Shown piece by piece: positions 8,960-16,183 of a stretch of DNA of 32,142 bases (the first letter of the stretch is position 1; the number at the start of each line of letters is the position of its first letter). The position numbers and the translations under genes are program-made. The DNA lies in assembly GCA_023417065.1 (NCBI GenBank), contig JAEZGH010000198.1:1-32142 (forward strand). The letters run 5' to 3'. The notes under the pieces were generated by a model. The model saw only the letters and a list, made by a program, of their open reading frames with translations. It had not been told where the DNA came from and did no database searches. Source of the DNA: Bacteroidota bacterium. GTDB taxonomy: Bacteria; Bacteroidota; Bacteroidia; Cytophagales; Cyclobacteriaceae.

Positions 8960-10135
8960 CTATTTGAATAACAATGGAGCTGACTCTGCAACGTAGGCTT
9001 TGACATTCATCCACGTGTGTCCGCCGGAAGAGATGAGTTCCTTGTGGTTTATCTTTTTGCTTTTCAGATACTCAAGAAACTCCACAGTACCTTTGTAAAG
9101 GAAATCCTCATTGCCAACACCAACCCACAGGAGCTTTAGCTGTTTATTTGTCGCATCAGGCTTCGATCCAATGTGTTTGAAGCTCTTCTCCATCTCGTCG
9201 GGTGAGAGATACGATCCATAGCTGCAAACCCAGGCGAACTTGTCCATGTTGCCAAACGCAGCCCTCAGGGTTTGGCCGCCACCCCGGGAGAAACCACCGA
9301 TTGCGCGATTACTTCTATCAGGTAGAGCGCGGTAGTTCTTTTCGACGTAAGGAATAATGTGCTTGATCAGGTCATCTTCAAAGAGCTTGGCGCGCCTGAT
9401 GGCATCTTCTCCATCTCGCATAGTTGGATCTGCAGGTTTTGCTGTTCCCTTCTGCTCGGCAATCCTCGCCAGTGGGTTTCCGTAAGGCATAACCACGATC
9501 ATAGGTTTTGCTTTTCCCTCGGCGATCAGATTATCAAGAATAAAATTGGTTTTGCCAACCTTAAAGAAGGTTTCTTCTGTATCGGTTGTCCCGCTGATCA
9601 GGTAGAACACCGGATACTTCGCAGAAGCATTCTGATCATATCCCGGCGGAGTATAAATCACTACAGAACCGAGCGTTCCCTCTACTGAAGGGTAATATTC
9701 GTAATGGACGGCGCCATGCGGAACATCGCGCAACGCGTGAATGAGTGGCTCATCACCCGGAACATCAACGAGGCTGGCCTTGAATCGCTCATTAGGGAAG
9801 AAAGAAACATTCGCGGGGTCCATTACAGCGACTCCATCCACTTCAAAGTTATAGGGATAGATGTCTGGCTTGATCGGCCCCACCTTGACACTCCAGATAC
9901 CGATTGAGTCCTTTGTCATCTCAGCGGGTTCCTTCAGAAACTGTCCCCGAAGGATCACTTTTTTAGCCTCCGGCGCCAGGTAGCTGAAGGTTACTGTCTT
10001 ATCAGCATGTACCCGCGGCGAGATCACAAACGGACCACGGGGTGGCTGGGCGCTCACGGAGATATGTAAAAATATCCCGAGCAGACAAAGCCCAATGACA
10101 CTGATCTTTGAACCGTATATCGTATGGATTTTCAT
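8960..10135 (-). CDS. Secreted CE1-type esterase with altered oxyanion motif
   Basis: The protein has 391 residues from the ATG at 10135. A signal peptide ends at SVSAQ (30), an E-set/CBM48-like domain lies at about 38-120, and a CE1 hydrolase domain at about 135-391. The triad is Ser283 in GFSRGG, Asp344 in GNEDF and His373 in GGHTW. The His-Gly pair that normally follows the first hydrolase strand is Ser181-Gly182 (YLISG) here. A loop of about 20 residues (about 222-245) carrying extra charged residues is absent from its neighbour. The frame extends to 10186, but that would overlap the GH43 gene. The start at 10135 gives a proper signal peptide and a 22-base gap. Function is probably hydrolysis of ferulate or acetate esters on arabinoxylan. 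Confidence 0.9.
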   Translation of the reverse strand: MKIHTIYGSKISVIGLCLLGIFLHISVSAQPPRGPFVISPRVHADKTVTFSYLAPEAKKVILRGQFLKEPAEMTKDSIGIWSVKVGPIKPDIYPYNFEVDGVAVMDPANVSFFPNERFKASLVDVPGDEPLIHALRDVPHGAVHYEYYPSVEGTLGSVVIYTPPGYDQNASAKYPVFYLISGTTDTEETFFKVGKTNFILDNLIAEGKAKPMIVVMPYGNPLARIAEQKGTAKPADPTMRDGEDAIRRAKLFEDDLIKHIIPYVEKNYRALPDRSNRAIGGFSRGGGQTLRAAFGNMDKFAWVCSYGSYLSPDEMEKSFKHIGSKPDATNKQLKLLWVGVGNEDFLYKGTVEFLEYLKSKKINHKELISSGGHTWMNVKAYVAESAPLLFK

Positions 10136-10157
10136 AGGGTTAGGTTTTCTAAGGTGT

Positions 10158-11513
10158 TTACTCAAAGGAAATCCAGTCGATTTCAACTTCGCTATTGGAG
10201 GCCAGTGAAACGATCAGGTTATGCGTTCCGGTCGCAACTTTCTTGACCTTTGCTGAGATCGTCTTCCACTCACCTGATTTGGGAATCTCCAGTCGGGCAA
10301 CTGCGGCACTACGGCGGTCGCCAAGATGAACGTCTACAGAGCCACCCGCCGCTGATCTTACACGCGCTGTAACGGTTTTGTATTGTTTTTTATCGAAGCC
10401 AACACTATTGAACTGAAGCCAGGCCCCCTGACGATTAAGAAGCGTTTTCCAGCCTTCAGCAACTTTAGTAGTGTCATGAAAATCGACAGAGACTCCCTGA
10501 TCGCTGATCGCGCTGTAGCGGTCGATCTCAAGTTTCCGGGAAGCCGGAATAATGCCCACTCCACGAAGGGTAGGAATAACCTTCCTGATGGTTCCGTCTG
10601 CATTGAATGACAAGCTATCAGCACGCATAGATCGGTTCTTGTCAAACGAAGGCGAAAGGTCGTTATGGTGGTAAAACAGATACCATTGATTCTTAAACTC
10701 AATAAATGAGTGGTGGTTTGTCCAGCATCCAGAAGGCCACTCATCCATAATTACACCAGTGACTTTGAACGGCCCGAGGGGATTGTCACCGATCGCATAC
10801 TCGAGACGCTCGGTATTATTCTCGACGTGCGGATAGGTCAGGTAGTAAATGCCGTTGCGTTCGATCATGTACGGCCCCTCCTTCAGACCTTTGCTCGGCA
10901 ACTCCGCCAGAATCTGTGGCTCAGAGGCGAGTTCAAGCATATTATCCTTCAGCCTCGCGCCATAAATATGACCTTGCGACCAATACAAATAAGCCTGACC
11001 ATCCTTGTCGATAAAAACGTTGGGATCAATGCCTCTTACGTTCGCGATAGGTTTTTCCTGGATGGTATATGGCCCCTCAGGCTTGTCAGCGACGGCAGCA
11101 CCAATCGTAAAACCTCTTATTCCTCCGGTAGTGTCTTTGGGAACGGTTGGGAAATAGAAGAAGTACTTTCCATCTTTTTCGATACAATCGGGAGCCCACA
11201 TGGCATAATTATTCGGTCGTGCCCAGGGAATGTCATTCTGCGTTACGATAATCCCGTGATCTGTCCAGTCGATCAGGTTGTCAGATGAGAAGACGTGATA
11301 ATCTTCCATACAAAACCATCCCGGCCGACCTTTGCCTTCCGTACAGGGAATGTCATGTGATGGGTAAACGTATACTCTGCCATTGAATACCCGGGCAGAA
11401 GGATCTGCAGTAAACTGATCCATAACCAATGGGTTCTGGGCGAATCCCTGGAACGCCATCATCATTACAAAAGCAGCTACAAATGCGCTTATAACATGTC
11501 TCCTGTTGTTCAT
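10158..11513 (-). CDS. Glycoside hydrolase family 43 with C-terminal CBM6-like domain (arabinoxylan-acting)
   Basis: The exported protein has 451 residues and a signal peptide ending GFAQ (26). The GH43 propeller runs from about 30 to 315, with Asp37 (FTADPSA) as base, Asp163 (GIDPN) as pKa modulator and Glu212 (KEGPY) as acid. The last 125 residues (about 325-451) look like a CBM6-type beta-sandwich, ending VEIDWISFE. The stretch VYVYPSHDI and the CBM6 arrangement recall the XynD-like arabinoxylan arabinofuranohydrolase branch, although beta-xylosidases also occur there. It lies 41 bases after GH95 and 22 bases before the next esterase. The likely job is removal of arabinose or xylose from branched arabinoxylan pieces. 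Confidence 0.9.
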   Translation of the reverse strand: MNNRRHVISAFVAAFVMMMAFQGFAQNPLVMDQFTADPSARVFNGRVYVYPSHDIPCTEGKGRPGWFCMEDYHVFSSDNLIDWTDHGIIVTQNDIPWARPNNYAMWAPDCIEKDGKYFFYFPTVPKDTTGGIRGFTIGAAVADKPEGPYTIQEKPIANVRGIDPNVFIDKDGQAYLYWSQGHIYGARLKDNMLELASEPQILAELPSKGLKEGPYMIERNGIYYLTYPHVENNTERLEYAIGDNPLGPFKVTGVIMDEWPSGCWTNHHSFIEFKNQWYLFYHHNDLSPSFDKNRSMRADSLSFNADGTIRKVIPTLRGVGIIPASRKLEIDRYSAISDQGVSVDFHDTTKVAEGWKTLLNRQGAWLQFNSVGFDKKQYKTVTARVRSAAGGSVDVHLGDRRSAAVARLEIPKSGEWKTISAKVKKVATGTHNLIVSLASNSEVEIDWISFE

Positions 11514-11554
11514 CTTATATTCTTCTTATTATCTCTGTTTTACTTAGATACTAT

Positions 11555-14011
11555 TCATTCAGCAACAAACGAAATCACCTCTCCTTTTTTCGTAGCAATA
11601 TCATACAGATAAGTATCCGGAATGCTCAACCTTTCCAGATTCGCTTCCGCCGATATGACGGGGGTTAATATTTCATTAATCTGGAAGAATGGGTTAGGGT
11701 TAATCCCAACTGCCTTCTTCAACTTACCCTTCGTTGCTTTCAGCGGTGTCGCACTTCTCAGTCGAAGGTTGCCGCCGAGATTTGATTTCACCGATACCTT
11801 TACAAGCTTTCCGTTCTCCCAATGCAAATCTGTAATTTCAAAACCGCCATACGCACGCAGTCCACTAACTGCTCCTGACTTCCATGCATCTGGCAAGGCG
11901 GGTAACAGATGCACCGCGCCATCAGCACTCTGCATCAGCATCTCTGCAATGCCGGCCGTACATCCGAAGTTCCCATCAATCTGGAACGGTGGATGAGCAT
12001 CGAAGAGGTTGTTGTACGTACCACCTCCCCCTTCATTTGTGCCGACCGGAGTAAGCTGATCACCTATAAGTTTAAGTGCATGATTTCCATTGAGAAGTCG
12101 CGCCCACCAGTTCACTTTCCAGCCCATGCTCCATCCCGTGGAAACATCACCGCGGTGAATCAATGTTGTTCTCGCTGCCGAAAAAAGTTCCGGCGATCGA
12201 TAGGCCGATACCTGCGCGGAGGGATATAAGCCATAAAGGTGCGATACGTGGCGGTGTTTGTCATTCGGATCGTCAATGTCTTCAAGCCACTCCTGCAACT
12301 GGCCGTGTCGACCGATATGCATAGGAGGCAACTTCGCTCTCATTTTTCGCAGCGTATCTAAGAACGATGCATCCTTCTTCAGCAATTCACCAGCGCGTAT
12401 TGCATTGCTGAACACGTCAAACACGATTTGATTATCCATGGTAGTACCCACGTCAAGAGATGAGCCACCGTGTGCCTGTGGGGCGTTCTCCGGCGACGAT
12501 CCCGGATTTACGACAAGCCATCCATTCTCCGGATACTCTACGAGGAAGTCGACGTAAAACTTTGCAGCTTCGCGCAAAACGGGATAAACCTTTTCAAGGA
12601 AAGACCGGTCTCCACTATAGAGGTAACGTTCCCACAGATGCTGACTAGTCCAGCCACCCCCAGCAGTCCAGAATCCCCAGAAGGCTCCATCTATGGCGCC
12701 CGTGATTCTCCAGATGTCGGTATTGTGATGGGCCATCCAGCCCCTGGCACCATACATCACGCGTGCAGTTTCCCGGCCAGCCTCGGCCAGCTCCTGAACC
12801 ATTGTCAGAAACGGTTCATGCAACTCGGGAAGATTCGTCTTTTCCGCAGGCCAGTAGTTCATCTCGGCATTGATGTTGATCGTGTACTTGCTGTCCCACG
12901 GGGGATTCATTCTGTGATTCCATATCCCCTGCAGATTTGCGGGCTGACCTCCTGGTTGGGATGATGATATTAGCAGATAGCGGCCGAACTGAAAGTATAG
13001 CGTAACAAGGTGCGGATCATTTCCACTCCTGAATCGGCGCAATCTTTCATCTGTGGGCAACTCCGCTGCCGGACTGTAACCTAGATCAAGTGAAACCCGG
13101 TTGAAATACTTCTGATACGCAGCGACGTGGCCTCCCGCGATGTCGTCGAACGATTTGGAAACACTCCTGTTCAGAAGCGCGTCAGCCCTTGCATTTTCAT
13201 CTCCGCCCAGGTCTTTATAATTGTTGAAATTCGTGGCAATTGAAACGTAAATAGTGATCACATCCGCCTTGTCGATGACTAATGCACTGTCTGTCGTCAA
13301 AACAGAACCGCCATCAACTTTGACTCGTGCTATCGCCTTAAATCTTACTTTACCTTCCACTCCCTCGTGACTTGTTGTCGTTCCGGAAAGCGTGACGTCG
13401 TTTCCTTCATTACGGATTACTTTGTTTGGCTGGGGACTAGTTATTTGTGCTGAACACGATATGCTTCCATTCTTATTCGACGACAATCGTATCACCACAA
13501 TACCATCGGGCAACGAAGCTAGTACTTCTCGTTTGTACGTAACGCCACCCACAGTATATCGTGTTGTGGCAACCGCGCGTTCAATATCAAGTTCGCGGTA
13601 GTAGTCAGCGTATGACTCGTGCCCGGAGAAAGTGAGTTCAAGGTTGCCCACCGGTTCAAACTTCTGGCCATGCGAACCTTGAGTGATAACCGTCTTATTC
13701 GCAATTGCTTCTGCCTCTTTGTGTCGTCCTTCCAAAATCAGCTTTCGCATCTCGGGAAGTGCTGCCAAAGCTTTGGGATTGTCGTTCCGGTTAGGGCTCC
13801 CGCTCCACACAGTATGCTCATTCAGCTGAATGATTTCCTTCTCCACGTTGCCATATACCATCGCTCCCAGCCTTCCGTTCCCAACAGGAAGCGCATTTTC
13901 CCAGATCTTTCCCGATGGCTTATCGTACCATAGCTTTAGTGGTGGTGCCTTCTGCGCGAAGCCCGAACAGAAGCTAAGTAGAAATATTATTGCTGTGGAA
14001 AGTTTTTTCAT
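11555..14011 (-). CDS. Glycoside hydrolase family 95, predicted alpha-L-galactosidase
   Basis: The 818-residue protein has a signal peptide ending GFAQ (20). An N-terminal beta-sandwich covers about 24-270, an (alpha/alpha)6 barrel about 290-690, and a C-terminal beta domain follows. Conserved GH95 residues are present: Asn379 and Asn381 in TININ, Glu508 in SSPEN as proposed acid, and Asp679 in QIDGNFG. The residue two before the first Asn is Thr377. From memory of characterised members, the 1,2-alpha-L-fucosidase AfcA has His here (His419) and the Bacteroides alpha-L-galactosidase BACOVA_03438 has Thr (Thr370). Thr therefore favours L-galactose over L-fucose. It is flanked by an L-galactonate-type dehydrogenase (36 bases upstream) and a GH43. 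Family membership is nearly certain; the sugar preference is an inference. Confidence 0.93.
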   Translation of the reverse strand: MKKLSTAIIFLLSFCSGFAQKAPPLKLWYDKPSGKIWENALPVGNGRLGAMVYGNVEKEIIQLNEHTVWSGSPNRNDNPKALAALPEMRKLILEGRHKEAEAIANKTVITQGSHGQKFEPVGNLELTFSGHESYADYYRELDIERAVATTRYTVGGVTYKREVLASLPDGIVVIRLSSNKNGSISCSAQITSPQPNKVIRNEGNDVTLSGTTTSHEGVEGKVRFKAIARVKVDGGSVLTTDSALVIDKADVITIYVSIATNFNNYKDLGGDENARADALLNRSVSKSFDDIAGGHVAAYQKYFNRVSLDLGYSPAAELPTDERLRRFRSGNDPHLVTLYFQFGRYLLISSSQPGGQPANLQGIWNHRMNPPWDSKYTININAEMNYWPAEKTNLPELHEPFLTMVQELAEAGRETARVMYGARGWMAHHNTDIWRITGAIDGAFWGFWTAGGGWTSQHLWERYLYSGDRSFLEKVYPVLREAAKFYVDFLVEYPENGWLVVNPGSSPENAPQAHGGSSLDVGTTMDNQIVFDVFSNAIRAGELLKKDASFLDTLRKMRAKLPPMHIGRHGQLQEWLEDIDDPNDKHRHVSHLYGLYPSAQVSAYRSPELFSAARTTLIHRGDVSTGWSMGWKVNWWARLLNGNHALKLIGDQLTPVGTNEGGGGTYNNLFDAHPPFQIDGNFGCTAGIAEMLMQSADGAVHLLPALPDAWKSGAVSGLRAYGGFEITDLHWENGKLVKVSVKSNLGGNLRLRSATPLKATKGKLKKAVGINPNPFFQINEILTPVISAEANLERLSIPDTYLYDIATKKGEVISFVAE

Positions 14012-14047
14012 AAGACCCAGAGATGGACAATGATACCCCGAAAAGAT

Positions 14048-15100
14048 TTACAAAACCATAAATTTTGTCATCGGCTCGCCGACTTCTATCATGCCCTTCA
14101 CCACCAGTTCATCTGATGTTACGATTCGATTAAACTGTCTTTCGAGATCACCGAAAGCCAGTCTATGTGTAATCAGCACATTGACGTCAAGGCTTTTTTC
14201 ACGAATGCTGGAGATGACATAATCGAAATCCGCCTTGAGCGCATTACGACTGCTCATCAGCGTTGTCTCACGTTTGTGAAACTCCGGGTGACTGAAGCTA
14301 AATTCCGCATTCTGCAACCCGACCAGGATATATCTACCGCCGTGTGCCAGATACGCAAGTCCGCCATTAATAGCGTGAAGATTACCTGTTGCATCGAAAA
14401 CCGCAGTGGGCATATCACCCCTGGTAATAGTTTTCAGCGTTTCACTTGCATCCGCTGCCGAAGGATTCAAGGTATGCTCGATTCCCAATTTCTCTCTGCA
14501 GAACGCCAGGCGCTTATCATTTACATCCATCGCTATAACCTGCGCGCCGGCAAGTCGGCAAAGCTGCATTATACCAAGTCCAATAGGCCCTGCACCAATA
14601 ACGAGAACGAATTCTCCCGACTCGATGTCCGCACGTCTCAGACTGTGGGCACCAATTGCAAGGGGCTCAACGAGGGCAAGTTCATCCAACGACAAACCTG
14701 TTCCGGGAATAAGCATTCTTGTGGGAACAGAAAGAAATTCTCTCATCCCACCATCTATATGTACGCCACACACCTGCATGCGTACACAACAGTTGGGCTT
14801 TCCCCGACGACACGCGATGCAATTACCACAGTTCCAGTAAGGAAGTACCGTATATTTCGTCCCGGCCTCCCAGCCGTCAGGCTTGTCCCCATCGACCCAT
14901 TCGCCTGCCAGCTCATGACCAAGGATTCTCGGATAAGTAAAATATGGCTGAGTTCCTTCAAAGGCGTGTATATCTGTGCCGCAAATGCCAACACGTCGAA
15001 TTTTCAAAATCGAATACCCTTTCTCAGGTACGGGAGCACTGCTACTAACCGATACTAATTCTCCCGGACGATTACATACGACGGCCTTCATCTTTCGCAT
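14048..15100 (-). CDS. Zinc-dependent medium-chain dehydrogenase, L-galactonate 5-dehydrogenase-like
   Basis: This 350-residue cytoplasmic enzyme has no signal peptide. Catalytic zinc ligands are Cys40 (GICGTDIHA) and His62-Glu63 (GHE), with Glu145 in VEPLA. The structural zinc loop has Cys91, Cys94, Cys97 and Cys104/105. The NAD-binding motif GAGPIG lies at 169-174, and Asp192 after the second strand indicates NAD rather than NADP. The stretches GICGTDIHAFEGTQPYF, VCGVHIDGG and PEFHKRETTLMSSRNA strongly recall E. coli LgoD (YjjN), which oxidises L-galactonate to D-tagaturonate. L-gulonate or other aldonate dehydrogenases are alternatives. It is the only clearly catabolic cytoplasmic enzyme here, placed between the LacI gene and GH95, which suggests it handles the sugar GH95 releases. 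Start may be ATG 15100 or 15091 (MKAVVC). Confidence 0.85.
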   Translation of the reverse strand: MRKMKAVVCNRPGELVSVSSSAPVPEKGYSILKIRRVGICGTDIHAFEGTQPYFTYPRILGHELAGEWVDGDKPDGWEAGTKYTVLPYWNCGNCIACRRGKPNCCVRMQVCGVHIDGGMREFLSVPTRMLIPGTGLSLDELALVEPLAIGAHSLRRADIESGEFVLVIGAGPIGLGIMQLCRLAGAQVIAMDVNDKRLAFCREKLGIEHTLNPSAADASETLKTITRGDMPTAVFDATGNLHAINGGLAYLAHGGRYILVGLQNAEFSFSHPEFHKRETTLMSSRNALKADFDYVISSIREKSLDVNVLITHRLAFGDLERQFNRIVTSDELVVKGMIEVGEPMTKFMVL

Positions 15101-15197
15101 CCTGTTGAACGAGTAAAATATCTCATGTGAAAAACTCCGTCAAGATGCGCTTGCAGAGCGTATACCACTGGCACTATTCGTACAATGCTTGTCAATT

Positions 15198-16142
15198 TTA
15201 GAACGTTTGATTTGTCACTGCTGCGTTTTTTCTTTCACTGGCCGAAATGAGTAATGCAGCGGCAAGTTTTCCAATTTCAACAAGATCCTGGTTTTGAGTT
15301 GATATGCTCCCTTTTCGCCAGGTAATCCAGAATTCTTCGCGGCCGGGAGGCGTTCCAGGCGGAACAAATATGAGTGCACGAATGGCGTTGCTTGCAAAGA
15401 AAATTCCATCCAGATGCGACGACATCGACCCCATGAGTTCACATATCGCCTCCCAGGAACTTTCACCACCCTTCGTATTTAGAATGAATTTATCCCCACC
15501 AGTGAGATTGCCCGACTCAATGGCTTTATTGTACCCGGATATAAGCGCAGAATGTTGGGCGCCGTCCAGGTCAACCGACATACAGGCAATGCGTTGGCAT
15601 CCCTTCTCAACGAGGTGGCTAGTGAACTCGAACGAATTCTGAAACTCACTGACTTTTTTCTTGGGTCTTCCCGGAAGAAGTGTGGATGTTTCAACCACCA
15701 CCACTGGTATTTCCAGCGATGCAAGCTGATCAAGAATCTCGCATTCCTGATAAAACATTGAAGTCACCAGAACACCATCCACCCGATGCTTTTTCAGATT
15801 CTCTATATTCTGCAGCCTGAACTCAGGTTTGTTCATTGACTGATGCACAATCAGGCTGTAACCCATTTGACTGGCAGTAACTTCGGCCCCCGACAGAACG
15901 CAGGAGGGTGTGGTTGCATTGAGATGCGTTACCATCCCACCAAGAACGTGACTCTTCTGAGAGCGCAGCCGACTGGCAAAGTAGTTCCGCTGGTAACCCA
16001 ATTCATTGGCTACATGCGCAATACGCGATCTCGTCTCTTCATTTACTGCTGATGAACCATTTAACGCTCTGCTTATCGTTGCAGTCGAAAGATCCAGCGC
16101 TTTGGCAATGTCGTGAATAGTCACTTCGTTCCTCGTTCTCAT
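15198..16142 (-). CDS. LacI-family transcriptional regulator
   Basis: The protein has 314 residues from the ATG at 16142. The N-terminal LacI helix-turn-helix and hinge-helix region is clear (TIHDIAKALDLSTATISRAL at 8-27, then NEETRSRI and ANELGY). A periplasmic-binding-protein-like effector domain follows. The frame is open further to 16229, but that would overlap the esterase gene and add an uncharacteristic N-terminus, so 16142 is preferred. The C-terminal third is odd. After FFASNAIRAL, the usual strand with P-E-D-x-x-x-V-G-F-D-D is absent, replaced by a shorter stretch (VPPGTPPGREEFW). The sequence then rejoins the family pattern at VEIGKLAAALL. It lies 41 bases after the tandem esterase and 97 bases before the dehydrogenase. 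It probably represses part of this locus and responds to a released sugar; the effector is unknown. Confidence 0.88.
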   Translation of the reverse strand: MRTRNEVTIHDIAKALDLSTATISRALNGSSAVNEETRSRIAHVANELGYQRNYFASRLRSQKSHVLGGMVTHLNATTPSCVLSGAEVTASQMGYSLIVHQSMNKPEFRLQNIENLKKHRVDGVLVTSMFYQECEILDQLASLEIPVVVVETSTLLPGRPKKKVSEFQNSFEFTSHLVEKGCQRIACMSVDLDGAQHSALISGYNKAIESGNLTGGDKFILNTKGGESSWEAICELMGSMSSHLDGIFFASNAIRALIFVPPGTPPGREEFWITWRKGSISTQNQDLVEIGKLAAALLISASERKNAAVTNQTF

Positions 16143-16183
16143 ACAATCGTTTAAAGTGTGGTTATTCAGCCATGGTCGACAAT

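Noticed and set aside
10710..11288. Plus-strand open frame of 192 codons opposite the GH43-CBM6 gene
   Set aside because: It is antisense to a gene with all three catalytic residues and shows no protein family features.
14165..15058. Plus-strand open frame of 297 codons opposite the dehydrogenase
   Set aside because: It is fully antisense to a clear zinc dehydrogenase, has no recognisable motif and is rich in residues typical of reverse-strand translation.
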